From: Bacillota bacterium
Lineage (GTDB): Bacteria; Bacillota; Clostridia; Peptostreptococcales; Anaerovoracaceae
Assembly (NCBI GenBank): GCA_029266295.1
Contig: JAQSXD010000042.1
Span: 1-13,600, forward strand
DNA: 13,600 bases
Direction: 5' to 3'
Both the position numbers and the translations under genes were made by a program. The notes under the pieces are model-generated. The model ran no database searches. It was not told the origin of the DNA and saw only the letters and a list, made by a program, of their open reading frames with translations. This document shows, one piece after another, positions 6,889 to 13,224 of this stretch. Every line of letters starts with the position of its first letter. Within the stretch, counting starts at the first letter, position 1.

Positions 6889-7746
6889 CTAGTCGTACTG
6901 ATAGAAGCCCTTTTTTGCCTTTCTTCCAAACTCACCTCTTGCATACCGCTCCACGATTGCCGGGCTTGGCTTGTCTGCAAGATCCCCGGTCATCTTGTAT
7001 TTTTCAGTGAGCACGTCATATTCCAGATCGATCCCTGTCAGATCAAGGAGTTCAAAGGGGCCCATCGGATGTGACAGACCAAATTTAACTGCCTTATCAA
7101 TATCCTCCACAGAAGCGACTCCCTGATCGTACATGTAACAGGCTTCTTTTGTGATTGCACTGAAAACCCGGTTTACAATAAAGCCGTAAATTTCTTTTTT
7201 TACAACCGCAGGAATTCTATCAATGGATAAAACAAACTGCACCATAGTTTCGATGGTTTCATCACTGCAATGAGGTCCTTTTACTACCTCAACAAGCTTC
7301 ATGATAAGCGCCGGATTGAAGAAGTGCAGATTCAGCACCTTCTCCGGGTGGGCCACCACATCACAGAACTTTGAGCTTACAATATAGGAACTGTTGCTTG
7401 CAAAAATTGTTCGATCCGGTGTCAGCGCATCAATCTGCCTTAAAATATCCCGTTTTACGTCCAGCACATCCACAACTGCTTCAATAACAAGATCAACGTC
7501 TTTTACTGCTTCCCCAAGATCCGTGGTAAAACGGAGTCTGCCCTGAATTACCTCTGCCTCAGCTTGCGTAATTTTCCCTTTGGCTACATTCTTTGAAAAC
7601 CATCCTTTTGCAAAGGATTCCGCTTTTGCTACTGTCTCTGGCTTTCTGGAATAGCAGGAGACCTCATAACCGGAGATTGCAACCTGCATTGCAATCTGAT
7701 TTCCCATGGTACCACCGCCAACCATAGCCACTTTTTTAATATCCAT
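6889..7746 (-). CDS. 3-hydroxyacyl-CoA dehydrogenase, probably NADP-preferring
   Basis: The 285-residue protein is a short, single-function 3-hydroxybutyryl-CoA dehydrogenase type. It has an N-terminal Rossmann fold with GGGTMG (Gly10, Gly12, Gly15), a SNSS segment (117-120), and the catalytic pair His141 (in HFFNP) and Glu153. The C-terminal domain has GFIVNRV and HPMGPFELLDLTGID motifs. It oxidises a 3-hydroxyacyl-CoA to the 3-oxoacyl-CoA, or the reverse. The acidic residue expected at the end of the second beta strand, which binds the NAD ribose, is replaced by Ser33-Arg34, a pattern that suggests NADP. The start at 7746 has a GAGAGGG site upstream. It lies 132 bases after the activase gene and 75 bases before the hydratase gene. 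Confidence 0.93.
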   Translation of the reverse strand: MDIKKVAMVGGGTMGNQIAMQVAISGYEVSCYSRKPETVAKAESFAKGWFSKNVAKGKITQAEAEVIQGRLRFTTDLGEAVKDVDLVIEAVVDVLDVKRDILRQIDALTPDRTIFASNSSYIVSSKFCDVVAHPEKVLNLHFFNPALIMKLVEVVKGPHCSDETIETMVQFVLSIDRIPAVVKKEIYGFIVNRVFSAITKEACYMYDQGVASVEDIDKAVKFGLSHPMGPFELLDLTGIDLEYDVLTEKYKMTGDLADKPSPAIVERYARGEFGRKAKKGFYQYD

Positions 7747-7765
7747 GTTTCCCTCTCTTTCTACA

Positions 7766-7787
7766 ATCCGTTTCTGTTTTTACGGAT
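7766..7787 (-). other. Small hairpin upstream of the dehydrogenase gene
   Basis: ATCCGT (7766-7771) and ACGGAT (7782-7787) are perfect six-base complements around a ten-base loop, about 20 bases before the dehydrogenase start. No T-run follows. Function unknown; it may be chance. Confidence 0.25.
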
Positions 7788-7846
7788 AAGCTAATTTATG
7801 AAAACGCCTAAGCAGTTTGCCGCTTGTTTTCTGTCTTCCATGGCCT

Positions 7847-7867
7847 GATTCAGCGCTGCGCCGAATC
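7847..7867 (-). other. Intercistronic hairpin after the activase gene
   Basis: In the minus-strand transcript a nine-base stem with one G.U pair (GATTCGGCG and CGCTGAATC) closes a three-base loop, 11 bases beyond the activase stop. There is no T-run, so it is not a standard terminator. It may stabilise the dehydratase-activase part of the message relative to the beta-oxidation part. Confidence 0.45.
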
Positions 7868-7878
7868 TTTCCCTGCGC

Positions 7879-8658
7879 TCAGCTGTTGCCCGCCTCCATT
7901 TCTCTTGCAAAGATCGCTGCGCCCAGAGCTCCCATGGCCTGCGGGTCTTCCAGCCTGATAATCGGGTGGTGAATCTCCTTTTCAATTGCCGTCACCACGT
8001 TATGATTCAAAGCCACCCCACCGGTCATAACCACCGCGTCGGCAATTCCGATCCGGTTACACAGTCCTGCAATCCTCTGCGCTATGGATTTATGTGCCCC
8101 CAGTGCAACATCCTCGATGCTCATTCCTGCCGCCAGCTGGGAAATCACCTCTGATTCAGCAAAAACCGTACAGGTGTTACTGATCACCACCCCCGGATTC
8201 CCTCTGGCCGCCAGACCGGAAAGGTCTTCTATTCTACAGTCGAGAACTCTTGCCATAACCTCCAGAAACCGTCCTGTTCCAGCGGCACATTTCTCGTTCA
8301 TCACAAAGTTTTCAACGATCCCGTTTATGGAAACACGGATGACTTTTGCATCCTGACCACCAATATCAATAATGGTACTGGCCGTCGGCCACAAGAATTT
8401 TACGCCTTTCGCATGGCAGCTGATTTCTGTAATTTGCCTGTCGGCACCTTCGTACATCAGCCTTCCGTATCCGGTTACAACGCATTTTCTGACGTCGCAC
8501 CGCTGAATACCTGCCTGACGGAGCGCTTGCTCCACTGAAATCTGCGGTCCTTTGCTTCCGGTTCCGATGTTTACAATTCCTTCTCCGCAAACCATTCCAG
8601 CTCTGTTGATGAGAACAGCCTTCGATGAAGAAGAACCAATGTCTACTCCCAGATACAT
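7879..8658 (-). CDS. 2-hydroxyacyl-CoA dehydratase activase (HgdC/HadI-type ATPase)
   Basis: The 259-residue protein has the complete BadF/HgdC ASKHA fold. The first phosphate loop is DIGSSSSK (residues 6-13), the second is DIGGQD (98-103), and a late TGGVALN adenosine motif is present. Cys124 (in NEKCAAGTG) and Cys163 (in ISNTCTVF) are the two cysteines which, one pair per subunit, bridge a single [4Fe-4S] cluster across the homodimer. The protein uses ATP hydrolysis to push one low-potential electron from ferredoxin or flavodoxin into the dehydratase, which then recycles it for many turnovers. The start at 8658 has an AAAGGAGG site, and the gene lies 23 bases after the beta-subunit stop. 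Only one activase gene is present, which favours a dehydratase over a four-subunit benzoyl-CoA reductase. Confidence 0.95.
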   Translation of the reverse strand: MYLGVDIGSSSSKAVLINRAGMVCGEGIVNIGTGSKGPQISVEQALRQAGIQRCDVRKCVVTGYGRLMYEGADRQITEISCHAKGVKFLWPTASTIIDIGGQDAKVIRVSINGIVENFVMNEKCAAGTGRFLEVMARVLDCRIEDLSGLAARGNPGVVISNTCTVFAESEVISQLAAGMSIEDVALGAHKSIAQRIAGLCNRIGIADAVVMTGGVALNHNVVTAIEKEIHHPIIRLEDPQAMGALGAAIFAREMEAGNS

Positions 8659-8681
8659 ATCTTCCTCCTTTGATACGATGT

Positions 8682-9815
8682 TCAGGCCAACATTTCACTG
8701 AAGCTTTGAATTCGTGTTCTCAGCTGCTCAAGTGAGTCCATCTGCTGCTCTATTTCAATATAGAGTGACGGAATTCCGGCACCTTCAAGTTCTTTTTTAA
8801 TGATTGGGTAGTCAAACTCCTCCGGATCACAGAATTTCATCTGACAGACAATTACTGCATCAGCCTGGTATTTTTCTTTCATTTGAATTAGCATCGCTGC
8901 TCTTGTCTTTTTTTCGTCATAGAGGAAGGCACATCCATCCTGCATTGCGACCCGCTCCACCATACGGTTAAGTCCATCCCCTGTATCAGGTGCGATGGTG
9001 CGAAATTGTCTTGCCCCGTGGGCCAGATCATCTGCAACTACAACCATTCCGTTCTCCGTCATAATGTCAAGAATACCGTCAGGCTCTGCAATGAGACCGC
9101 TAAGTATGATCTTCTTTCTGCCGAAAGCATTTTCCCTTGGCAGCTTACTAAGTTCCAGAATCAGCTCCCTTACTTTCTCTGTATAGATCCTTTTGTCCAT
9201 AAAGTACGAAGCCTTTAGAATCAGGTGCCTGGTCTTTGCCTTCAGCATGTCTGGATAGTCCTTCACCAAATCGGAAAACTCCTGCATGGTGCGTCGGTAT
9301 TCGTCGTAGAGGTCTACACTTTTCTGGATCTCCTGATCTGTTATTTTTTTTCCTGATATCCGTTCCAGCTCTTTCTTTACCCTTAAGAACTCATCCCGCA
9401 GGTATTCCTTCCCCGCCGGGATCTTTCTGTTCTGTGGATACACCATTGGGATTAAATTAAGCTGTGGAGATGCGATCTTCCAATTTTCTATCATGCATTT
9501 CAAGGTATCGCAGTAGGCTGTAACAATAACGGCTGATAGAAAGTCATATTGTCCCAAAAGAGCCTGTTCTGTATTGGCCTTCATGATGGAGCAGCAAAAA
9601 CCCTGAAGATAGCGGTCCGCCAATGTTCCCACCGTCTGCCCTCCCCACATGCCTACGGGAAGCATTTCCGCCGCGTAGATCAGTTCCTCCGGTGTATAGA
9701 TGGGAAAGCATCCAACCGATTTTTTCCCGGTTTCATTCATTGCCTTTAAGATGGAATCCTTTGGTCTTTGCCCTGCGTACGCAAGCTCGCTGATCAGACT
9801 CATCGCTTTACTCAT
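8682..9815 (-). CDS. 2-hydroxyacyl-CoA dehydratase beta subunit (HgdB/FldC/HadC-like)
   Basis: The 377-residue protein belongs to the HGD-D family. It has the N-terminal CFPIYTPEELIYAA segment typical of these subunits, a middle SGLIAEPDGILDIM block, and the C-terminal KFCDPEEFDYP motif with Cys329, followed by a QMDSLEQLRTRIQ tail. Cys36, Cys74, Cys75, Cys102 and Cys107 offer further cluster ligands; which ones are used cannot be fixed here. The beta subunit pairs with the alpha subunit and carries a [4Fe-4S] cluster that takes the electron from the activase. The ATG at 9815 overlaps the alpha stop by eight bases (ATGAGTAA), with a GGGAGGGG site inside the alpha gene, so the two are translationally coupled and likely made in equal amounts. 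Benzoyl-CoA reductase subunits are the main alternative. Confidence 0.92.
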   Translation of the reverse strand: MSKAMSLISELAYAGQRPKDSILKAMNETGKKSVGCFPIYTPEELIYAAEMLPVGMWGGQTVGTLADRYLQGFCCSIMKANTEQALLGQYDFLSAVIVTAYCDTLKCMIENWKIASPQLNLIPMVYPQNRKIPAGKEYLRDEFLRVKKELERISGKKITDQEIQKSVDLYDEYRRTMQEFSDLVKDYPDMLKAKTRHLILKASYFMDKRIYTEKVRELILELSKLPRENAFGRKKIILSGLIAEPDGILDIMTENGMVVVADDLAHGARQFRTIAPDTGDGLNRMVERVAMQDGCAFLYDEKKTRAAMLIQMKEKYQADAVIVCQMKFCDPEEFDYPIIKKELEGAGIPSLYIEIEQQMDSLEQLRTRIQSFSEMLA

Positions 9816-11037
9816 AGAAGGCCCCTCCCATTCTCTTTTTCGCTTCCATCATTTCGACCAGAGCCTGAATTCTTGTCTCAAACTGAGCAAGCGAAAATGC
9901 TCTCGGATCCGTCTGGTCGCCGTCAAAGATTACAGAAGACACGCCTGTAGATGCTTCTACTTTGCGCTGTACTTCAAACTGTCTGAAATCCATCAGCTTG
10001 CAGCTTCGATTTGAGTGGTAGATAATGCCGTCAAGCTGAAAGTCCTTTACAATCCCAATGATGTTATCCGTTCCAAACGCCAGGTTTCGGTTTACATAAT
10101 TGGAGCTGTAGGCCCTTGCCATTCCATCCAGATCATTCTCGTCATAAACGATATACCATGAGTCCGGATAGGTGGAGGTTACCATGTTGATGCCGTACTT
10201 TTTCAAAACCTTATAGGTATCTCCTAAGTAAGGCCAACAGGCGATGCCATCCCACATGACCCTATATTTTTCCTCTCCGTCTTTCCAAGGACCAACTCCC
10301 TTTTCCTTTTTTTCCTGCAGCTCATCATGCCACAGCTTGAACAGTTCAAGACCTTCTTTTGTCCCTCGCATGCATACGATGATCGCCATATAATTGAACA
10401 ATTCAAAGCCATTCAGCGGCGAGGGTTTCGCGCATGCCAGAAGGGATGCTTTCTTCCACCACCGTGAGGTCTCTGAAGAGATTTTCATCACCTCCCTGAA
10501 TCGGTCATAGTCAAATTTCTGTCCGGTAATTTCCTCAAGCCTAGTGATGGCGTGAAGGATTTGTGCCTTTATGTATTTCACATTCTGGTCGCTGATCTCA
10601 TATTCATGATTAAACGGCGGGTCGAAAAGAATCATGGGGACGTTCAGTTCCTTCGCGATATTCTCATACCATTTAATTACAGTATTGCAGATGTTATTGC
10701 AGCAGAAGATCAGATCCGGAAGCGGTATATTTGCTGCTTCGCATTGTTGAATGTCCATGTATGCCAGATTTACCCTGGCGTAGGAACAGATGTCAACGGA
10801 ATACCCTTTGCCTTCTGAATGATTGATAAATTCCTGGGCGTGCTTTCTTGCACCGATAGCTGCCGCATGGTTTTCCGGATAGACCGCATGGATTCCCATG
10901 GTCTCCAGCAGCTCCTGGGGTGCGATGGAAGTGGACCAGGCCACAGGCTTTCCCTCTGCTTTGGCATGCAAGGCATCTGCATAGTGTTTGTCTAAAAGTT
11001 CACCAAGCAGCTGCTTTGACGTCTTTTGATGTTCCAA
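9808..11037 (-). CDS. 2-hydroxyacyl-CoA dehydratase alpha subunit (HgdA/FldB/HadB-like), TTG start
   Basis: This subunit removes water from an (R)-2-hydroxyacyl-CoA through a ketyl radical, using a [4Fe-4S] cluster with one site free for the substrate. I set the start at TTG 11037: an AAAAGGAGG site sits eight bases upstream, and the sigma-54 promoter at 11079-11093 puts the transcript start near 11067, so the in-frame ATGs at 11073 and 11241 would not be transcribed. The 409-residue product then has the normal family length. With this numbering the likely ligands are Cys84 (ICSYAR), Cys117 (CCNNICNTVIKWYE) and Cys346 (NRSCK). The C-terminal DGDQTDPRAF block is typical. It is the first gene of the operon and overlaps the beta gene by eight bases. 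Substrate is not evident; 2-hydroxybutyrate, 2-hydroxyisocaproate and phenyllactate are all possible. Confidence 0.92.
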   Translation of the reverse strand: MEHQKTSKQLLGELLDKHYADALHAKAEGKPVAWSTSIAPQELLETMGIHAVYPENHAAAIGARKHAQEFINHSEGKGYSVDICSYARVNLAYMDIQQCEAANIPLPDLIFCCNNICNTVIKWYENIAKELNVPMILFDPPFNHEYEISDQNVKYIKAQILHAITRLEEITGQKFDYDRFREVMKISSETSRWWKKASLLACAKPSPLNGFELFNYMAIIVCMRGTKEGLELFKLWHDELQEKKEKGVGPWKDGEEKYRVMWDGIACWPYLGDTYKVLKKYGINMVTSTYPDSWYIVYDENDLDGMARAYSSNYVNRNLAFGTDNIIGIVKDFQLDGIIYHSNRSCKLMDFRQFEVQRKVEASTGVSSVIFDGDQTDPRAFSLAQFETRIQALVEMMEAKKRMGGAFYE

Positions 11038-11045
11038 GATTGCTA

Positions 11046-11054
11046 CCTCCTTTT
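11046..11054 (-). promoter_or_regulatory. Ribosome binding site deciding the TTG start of the dehydratase alpha gene
   Basis: The minus strand reads AAAAGGAGG here, eight bases before TTG 11037. No ATG or GTG with comparable spacing exists nearby, and the upstream ATG at 11073 lacks such a site. Confidence 0.8.
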
Positions 11055-11078
11055 CCAACAGTTCTGAGATCATATTGA

Positions 11079-11093
11079 GCAACTGCTGTGCCA
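11079..11093 (-). promoter_or_regulatory. Sigma-54 (-24/-12) promoter of the dehydratase/beta-oxidation operon
   Basis: The minus strand reads TGGCACAGCAGTTGC followed by T, an exact match to the consensus TGGCAC-N5-TTGCW with the invariant GG and GC at the required spacing. The predicted transcript start is near 11067, giving a leader of about 30 bases that contains the ribosome binding site. The neighbouring upstream gene encodes a sigma-54 activator with an intact GAFTGA loop, which is the expected partner. Confidence 0.9.
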
Positions 11094-11113
11094 ATGAAGA
11101 AACAAAAAGTGCC

Positions 11114-11180
11114 AAAAAAATAAAAAAAGCCCGAAAAGGCTTGCAAAACGGCAAAATGTTTTTGCAAGGTTCCTTTTCGG
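11114..11180 (-). terminator. Strong rho-independent terminator after the sigma-54 activator gene
   Basis: Arms 11131-11148 and 11160-11180 pair over 18 bases with a three-base bulge and an 11-base loop. In the transcript the stem is followed by GC and then seven T, one A, seven T (11128-11114). It separates the activator transcript from the sigma-54 operon that begins about 20 bases further on. Confidence 0.93.
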
Positions 11181-11253
11181 ACAGGCTGAATATCGTATGG
11201 AGCATCGCTCTTTTCAGAGTCAAATCGATGTACTGCTGCATCGCCCAAAAGTC

Positions 11254-11267
11254 CGTTTGAGCAAACG
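11254..11267. promoter_or_regulatory. Candidate upstream activator site (14-base palindrome)
   Basis: CGTTTGAGCAAACG is a near-perfect dyad (six-base arms, two-base centre). It is centred about 190 bases upstream of the predicted sigma-54 transcript start, within the usual range for enhancer sites of sigma-54 activators. Binding by the adjacent regulator is inferred from position only. Confidence 0.4.
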
Positions 11268-11279
11268 TGCATCAGTTCA

Positions 11280-11350
11280 CCAATGCATCCGTTCTCCAGT
11301 GCTGCAGTGCCAGTGTCTCCGTTCTCCATTACCCCAGTGCCTCCGTTCAC
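11280..11350. repeat. Three direct copies of a 19-base repeat at the end of the activator gene
   Basis: On the minus strand the unit is close to TGGAGAACGGAGACACTGG. Copies lie at 11280-11298, 11310-11328 and 11334-11350 (the last is shorter and spans the activator stop codon). Spacings are 30 and 24 bases. They could be enhancer sites for the activator or a simple local duplication; the sequence alone does not decide. Confidence 0.6.
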
Positions 11351-13071
11351 AGCTGATACTTCTTCAGCTTGCGTACAATGGTTGACTGGTCGACCTTTAG
11401 CACCTCCGCTATTTTTCTGCTGGAGCTGTATTTCTCCTTCGCATCTTTTAAAATCCGATATTCAAATTGATCCAAGGACTCCTGAAGCGAAGGCAATTCC
11501 TGAGTTCTTGACTCATTGCACTGTGAGCTTGACGCATACCAAGGAAGGTCATTGAGCTGCAGATATTCATTATTGCTTATAATTACCATGTTTTCAATTA
11601 CGTTTTTCAATTGACGGATGCTTCCGGGCCACGAGTAATTTTCAAGGGCCTTCATCACTTCATAGGTAACTTTCTTGTTCTGCCCATACTGCCGATTGAA
11701 CTTATGGATGAATTTCAGTGCAAGGGGTGCAATGTCCGCCACCCGCTCTCTCAAAGGCGGTATTTTCATGTTTACTACATTGAGACGATAAAATAGGTCA
11801 CCACGGAAACTACCCGCTTGGACTTTTTGCTCCAGATCCTGATTGGTCGCTGCGATAACCCGGATATCTACCGGTATAGCAACAGAAGCGCCCACTCTGG
11901 TAACGGTTCTGGTTTCAAGTGCCCTCAGCAGCTTTACCTGAAGGTTAAGACTCATCTCTCCGATTTCATCAAGAAACAGCGTTCCCCCGTCAGCCGCTTC
12001 GAAAAGACCTGCTTTTCCGCCCTTTACAGCACCTGTAAAGGCACCCTCCACATACCCGAATAATTCGGATTCCAGCAGATTCTCCGGAATTGCGCCGCAG
12101 TTTACCGCAACGAACGGCATATCCTTTTTTAAAGCATTCCCATTATGTATGTAATTAGCAATGACCTCCTTACCAACCCCCGACTCTCCGGTGATCAAAA
12201 CGGTGGTGTTAAAATTGCTTATTTTCTTGGCAAGTGCAAAGATTTCTTTCATTTTGCCATCCACTACGACCATGTCCTTACCCCGGCCCTGGTTCTGATC
12301 ATCCTCGCTCTCTGAATTCTGTTCAAAATAAATTCGTTCCATTTCCTTTGCTTTCAGCAATTCTTCCCGAAGCTCATAAATTTCCGAGATGTCCCGAGAG
12401 TTGATAACCACCTTTTTAATATGGTTGTCTTTATCAAAAACAGGCGTGCCCGTTACCATGATATTTTTCCCATGCTGTGTGGTATGATGCAGGGACACCG
12501 GCTGCCGCTGTTCAATGGCCAGGAGTGCCACGGAATTCTTCATCCAGATGGGGTTGATCAGCTCTTTCATATTATGTCCCAACAGCTCCTCTTTTTTGAT
12601 TGCCGTATTGCGCACATAGGACTGATTGACCAGAAGTACATTTGCCTCTCCATCGGTAACAAGAATCCCGTCAAAGGAGCCTTCGATAATTTCCTGCAGT
12701 TCCGCCATGACCTGCTCTGTCTTTTGCAGTTCTGAAGCCAGAGAAATATCCTCGTAATAATCGTGCAAGATGAAAACCCGATTGCCTTGTCCCGTTCCGT
12801 CCTCTTCCAGGTTTTCAAAGTTTCTGACGCAGATGTTCCGTTCATCGATGATGATTCTGTTGATGCGGTCTTCATCCAGCGTGTCTCGGAAGGGCTTCAT
12901 CTGGGGGAAGATATCAAAAAAACATCGATTCACAGCAGTATCTTTCGCCACGCCGGAAAGCCGTTCTGCAGCATCATTGCAATATCGAATCTGAAAACGG
13001 CTGTCAGTAAAGACAACACCGTTGGGTGATTGCTTTAAGATCCGTTCGTAATCAACATTCTGGAAACCCAT
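11347..13071 (-). CDS. Sigma-54-dependent transcriptional activator, PAS-PAS-AAA+-HTH
   Basis: The 574-residue enhancer-binding protein has two PAS sensor domains (about 8-110 and 125-230) joined by a helical linker. The AAA+ domain (about 268-500) has Walker A GESGVGKE (295-302), the sigma-54-contacting GAFTGA loop (343-348), Walker B TLFLDEI (364-370), an FRGDLFYRLNV segment and a PPLRER segment. A C-terminal helix-turn-helix spans about 549-571 (SSSRKIAEVLKVDQSTIVRK), of a TyrR/PrdR-like style. There is no response-regulator receiver domain, so the signal is probably a small molecule sensed by PAS. The start at 13071 has a GAGGAGG site. It is transcribed from its own sigma-70 promoter, ends in a terminator and lies directly before the sigma-54 promoter, so it most likely activates the dehydratase operon. 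The effector is unknown. Confidence 0.94.
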   Translation of the reverse strand: MGFQNVDYERILKQSPNGVVFTDSRFQIRYCNDAAERLSGVAKDTAVNRCFFDIFPQMKPFRDTLDEDRINRIIIDERNICVRNFENLEEDGTGQGNRVFILHDYYEDISLASELQKTEQVMAELQEIIEGSFDGILVTDGEANVLLVNQSYVRNTAIKKEELLGHNMKELINPIWMKNSVALLAIEQRQPVSLHHTTQHGKNIMVTGTPVFDKDNHIKKVVINSRDISEIYELREELLKAKEMERIYFEQNSESEDDQNQGRGKDMVVVDGKMKEIFALAKKISNFNTTVLITGESGVGKEVIANYIHNGNALKKDMPFVAVNCGAIPENLLESELFGYVEGAFTGAVKGGKAGLFEAADGGTLFLDEIGEMSLNLQVKLLRALETRTVTRVGASVAIPVDIRVIAATNQDLEQKVQAGSFRGDLFYRLNVVNMKIPPLRERVADIAPLALKFIHKFNRQYGQNKKVTYEVMKALENYSWPGSIRQLKNVIENMVIISNNEYLQLNDLPWYASSSQCNESRTQELPSLQESLDQFEYRILKDAKEKYSSSRKIAEVLKVDQSTIVRKLKKYQL

Positions 13072-13125
13072 GAGTACCTCCTCATAATACGTCCCTGTAT
13101 GTGTATTTTTGCTTTCTTATTCCGA

Positions 13126-13154
13126 ATTATATCACAACAAAAGTTTCTTACCAA
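13126..13154 (-). promoter_or_regulatory. Sigma-70 promoter of the activator gene
   Basis: The minus strand has TTGGTA (13154-13149), a 17-base spacer and TATAAT (13131-13126), preceded by TG to give an extended -10. The predicted transcript start near 13119 leaves a leader of about 48 bases to the ATG at 13071. Confidence 0.75.
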
Positions 13155-13169
13155 CTTGAATGCACATTC

Positions 13170-13207
13170 AAAAAAAGAAAACTCCCTGCCCTTGGCAGAG
13201 AGTTTTC
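13170..13207 (-). terminator. Rho-independent terminator after the upstream TRAP permease gene
   Basis: Arms 13177-13190 and 13194-13207 form a 14-base stem with one G.U pair in the minus-strand transcript and a three-base loop, followed by seven T (13176-13170). It lies 17 bases after the stop of the partial dctM-like gene and isolates that operon from the activator gene. Confidence 0.93.
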
Positions 13208-13224
13208 CGGATTATATTTTAAAA

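Noticed and set aside
7791..7985. 64-codon minus-strand frame after the activase gene
   Set aside because: Most of it is an out-of-frame reading of the activase 3' end; no ribosome binding site and no recognisable features. The activase ends at a normal family C-terminus, so a frameshift is not needed.
8682..11037. Benzoyl-CoA reductase (Bcr/Bzd) as the identity of the dehydratase-like pair
   Set aside because: Same superfamily, but those enzymes need four subunits with two different activase-type proteins. Here there are two catalytic subunits and one HgdC-type activase. I keep it as an alternative rather than the main call.
11088..11114. Second sigma-54-like box TGGCAC at 11114-11109
   Set aside because: The -24 half is perfect but the base pattern at the -12 position lacks TTGC, and it sits in the terminator T-run.
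11038..11241. 68-residue N-terminal extension of the dehydratase alpha subunit from ATG 11241
   Set aside because: It spans the terminator hairpin and the sigma-54 promoter, lies upstream of the predicted transcript start and lacks a ribosome binding site. The hydrophobic stretch it would add is low-complexity translation of the terminator region.
11000..11350. 116-codon minus-strand frame with repeated Glu-Asn-Gly
   Set aside because: The peptide repeat is the translation of the 19-base DNA repeats; the frame crosses the terminator and promoter and overlaps the dehydratase gene.
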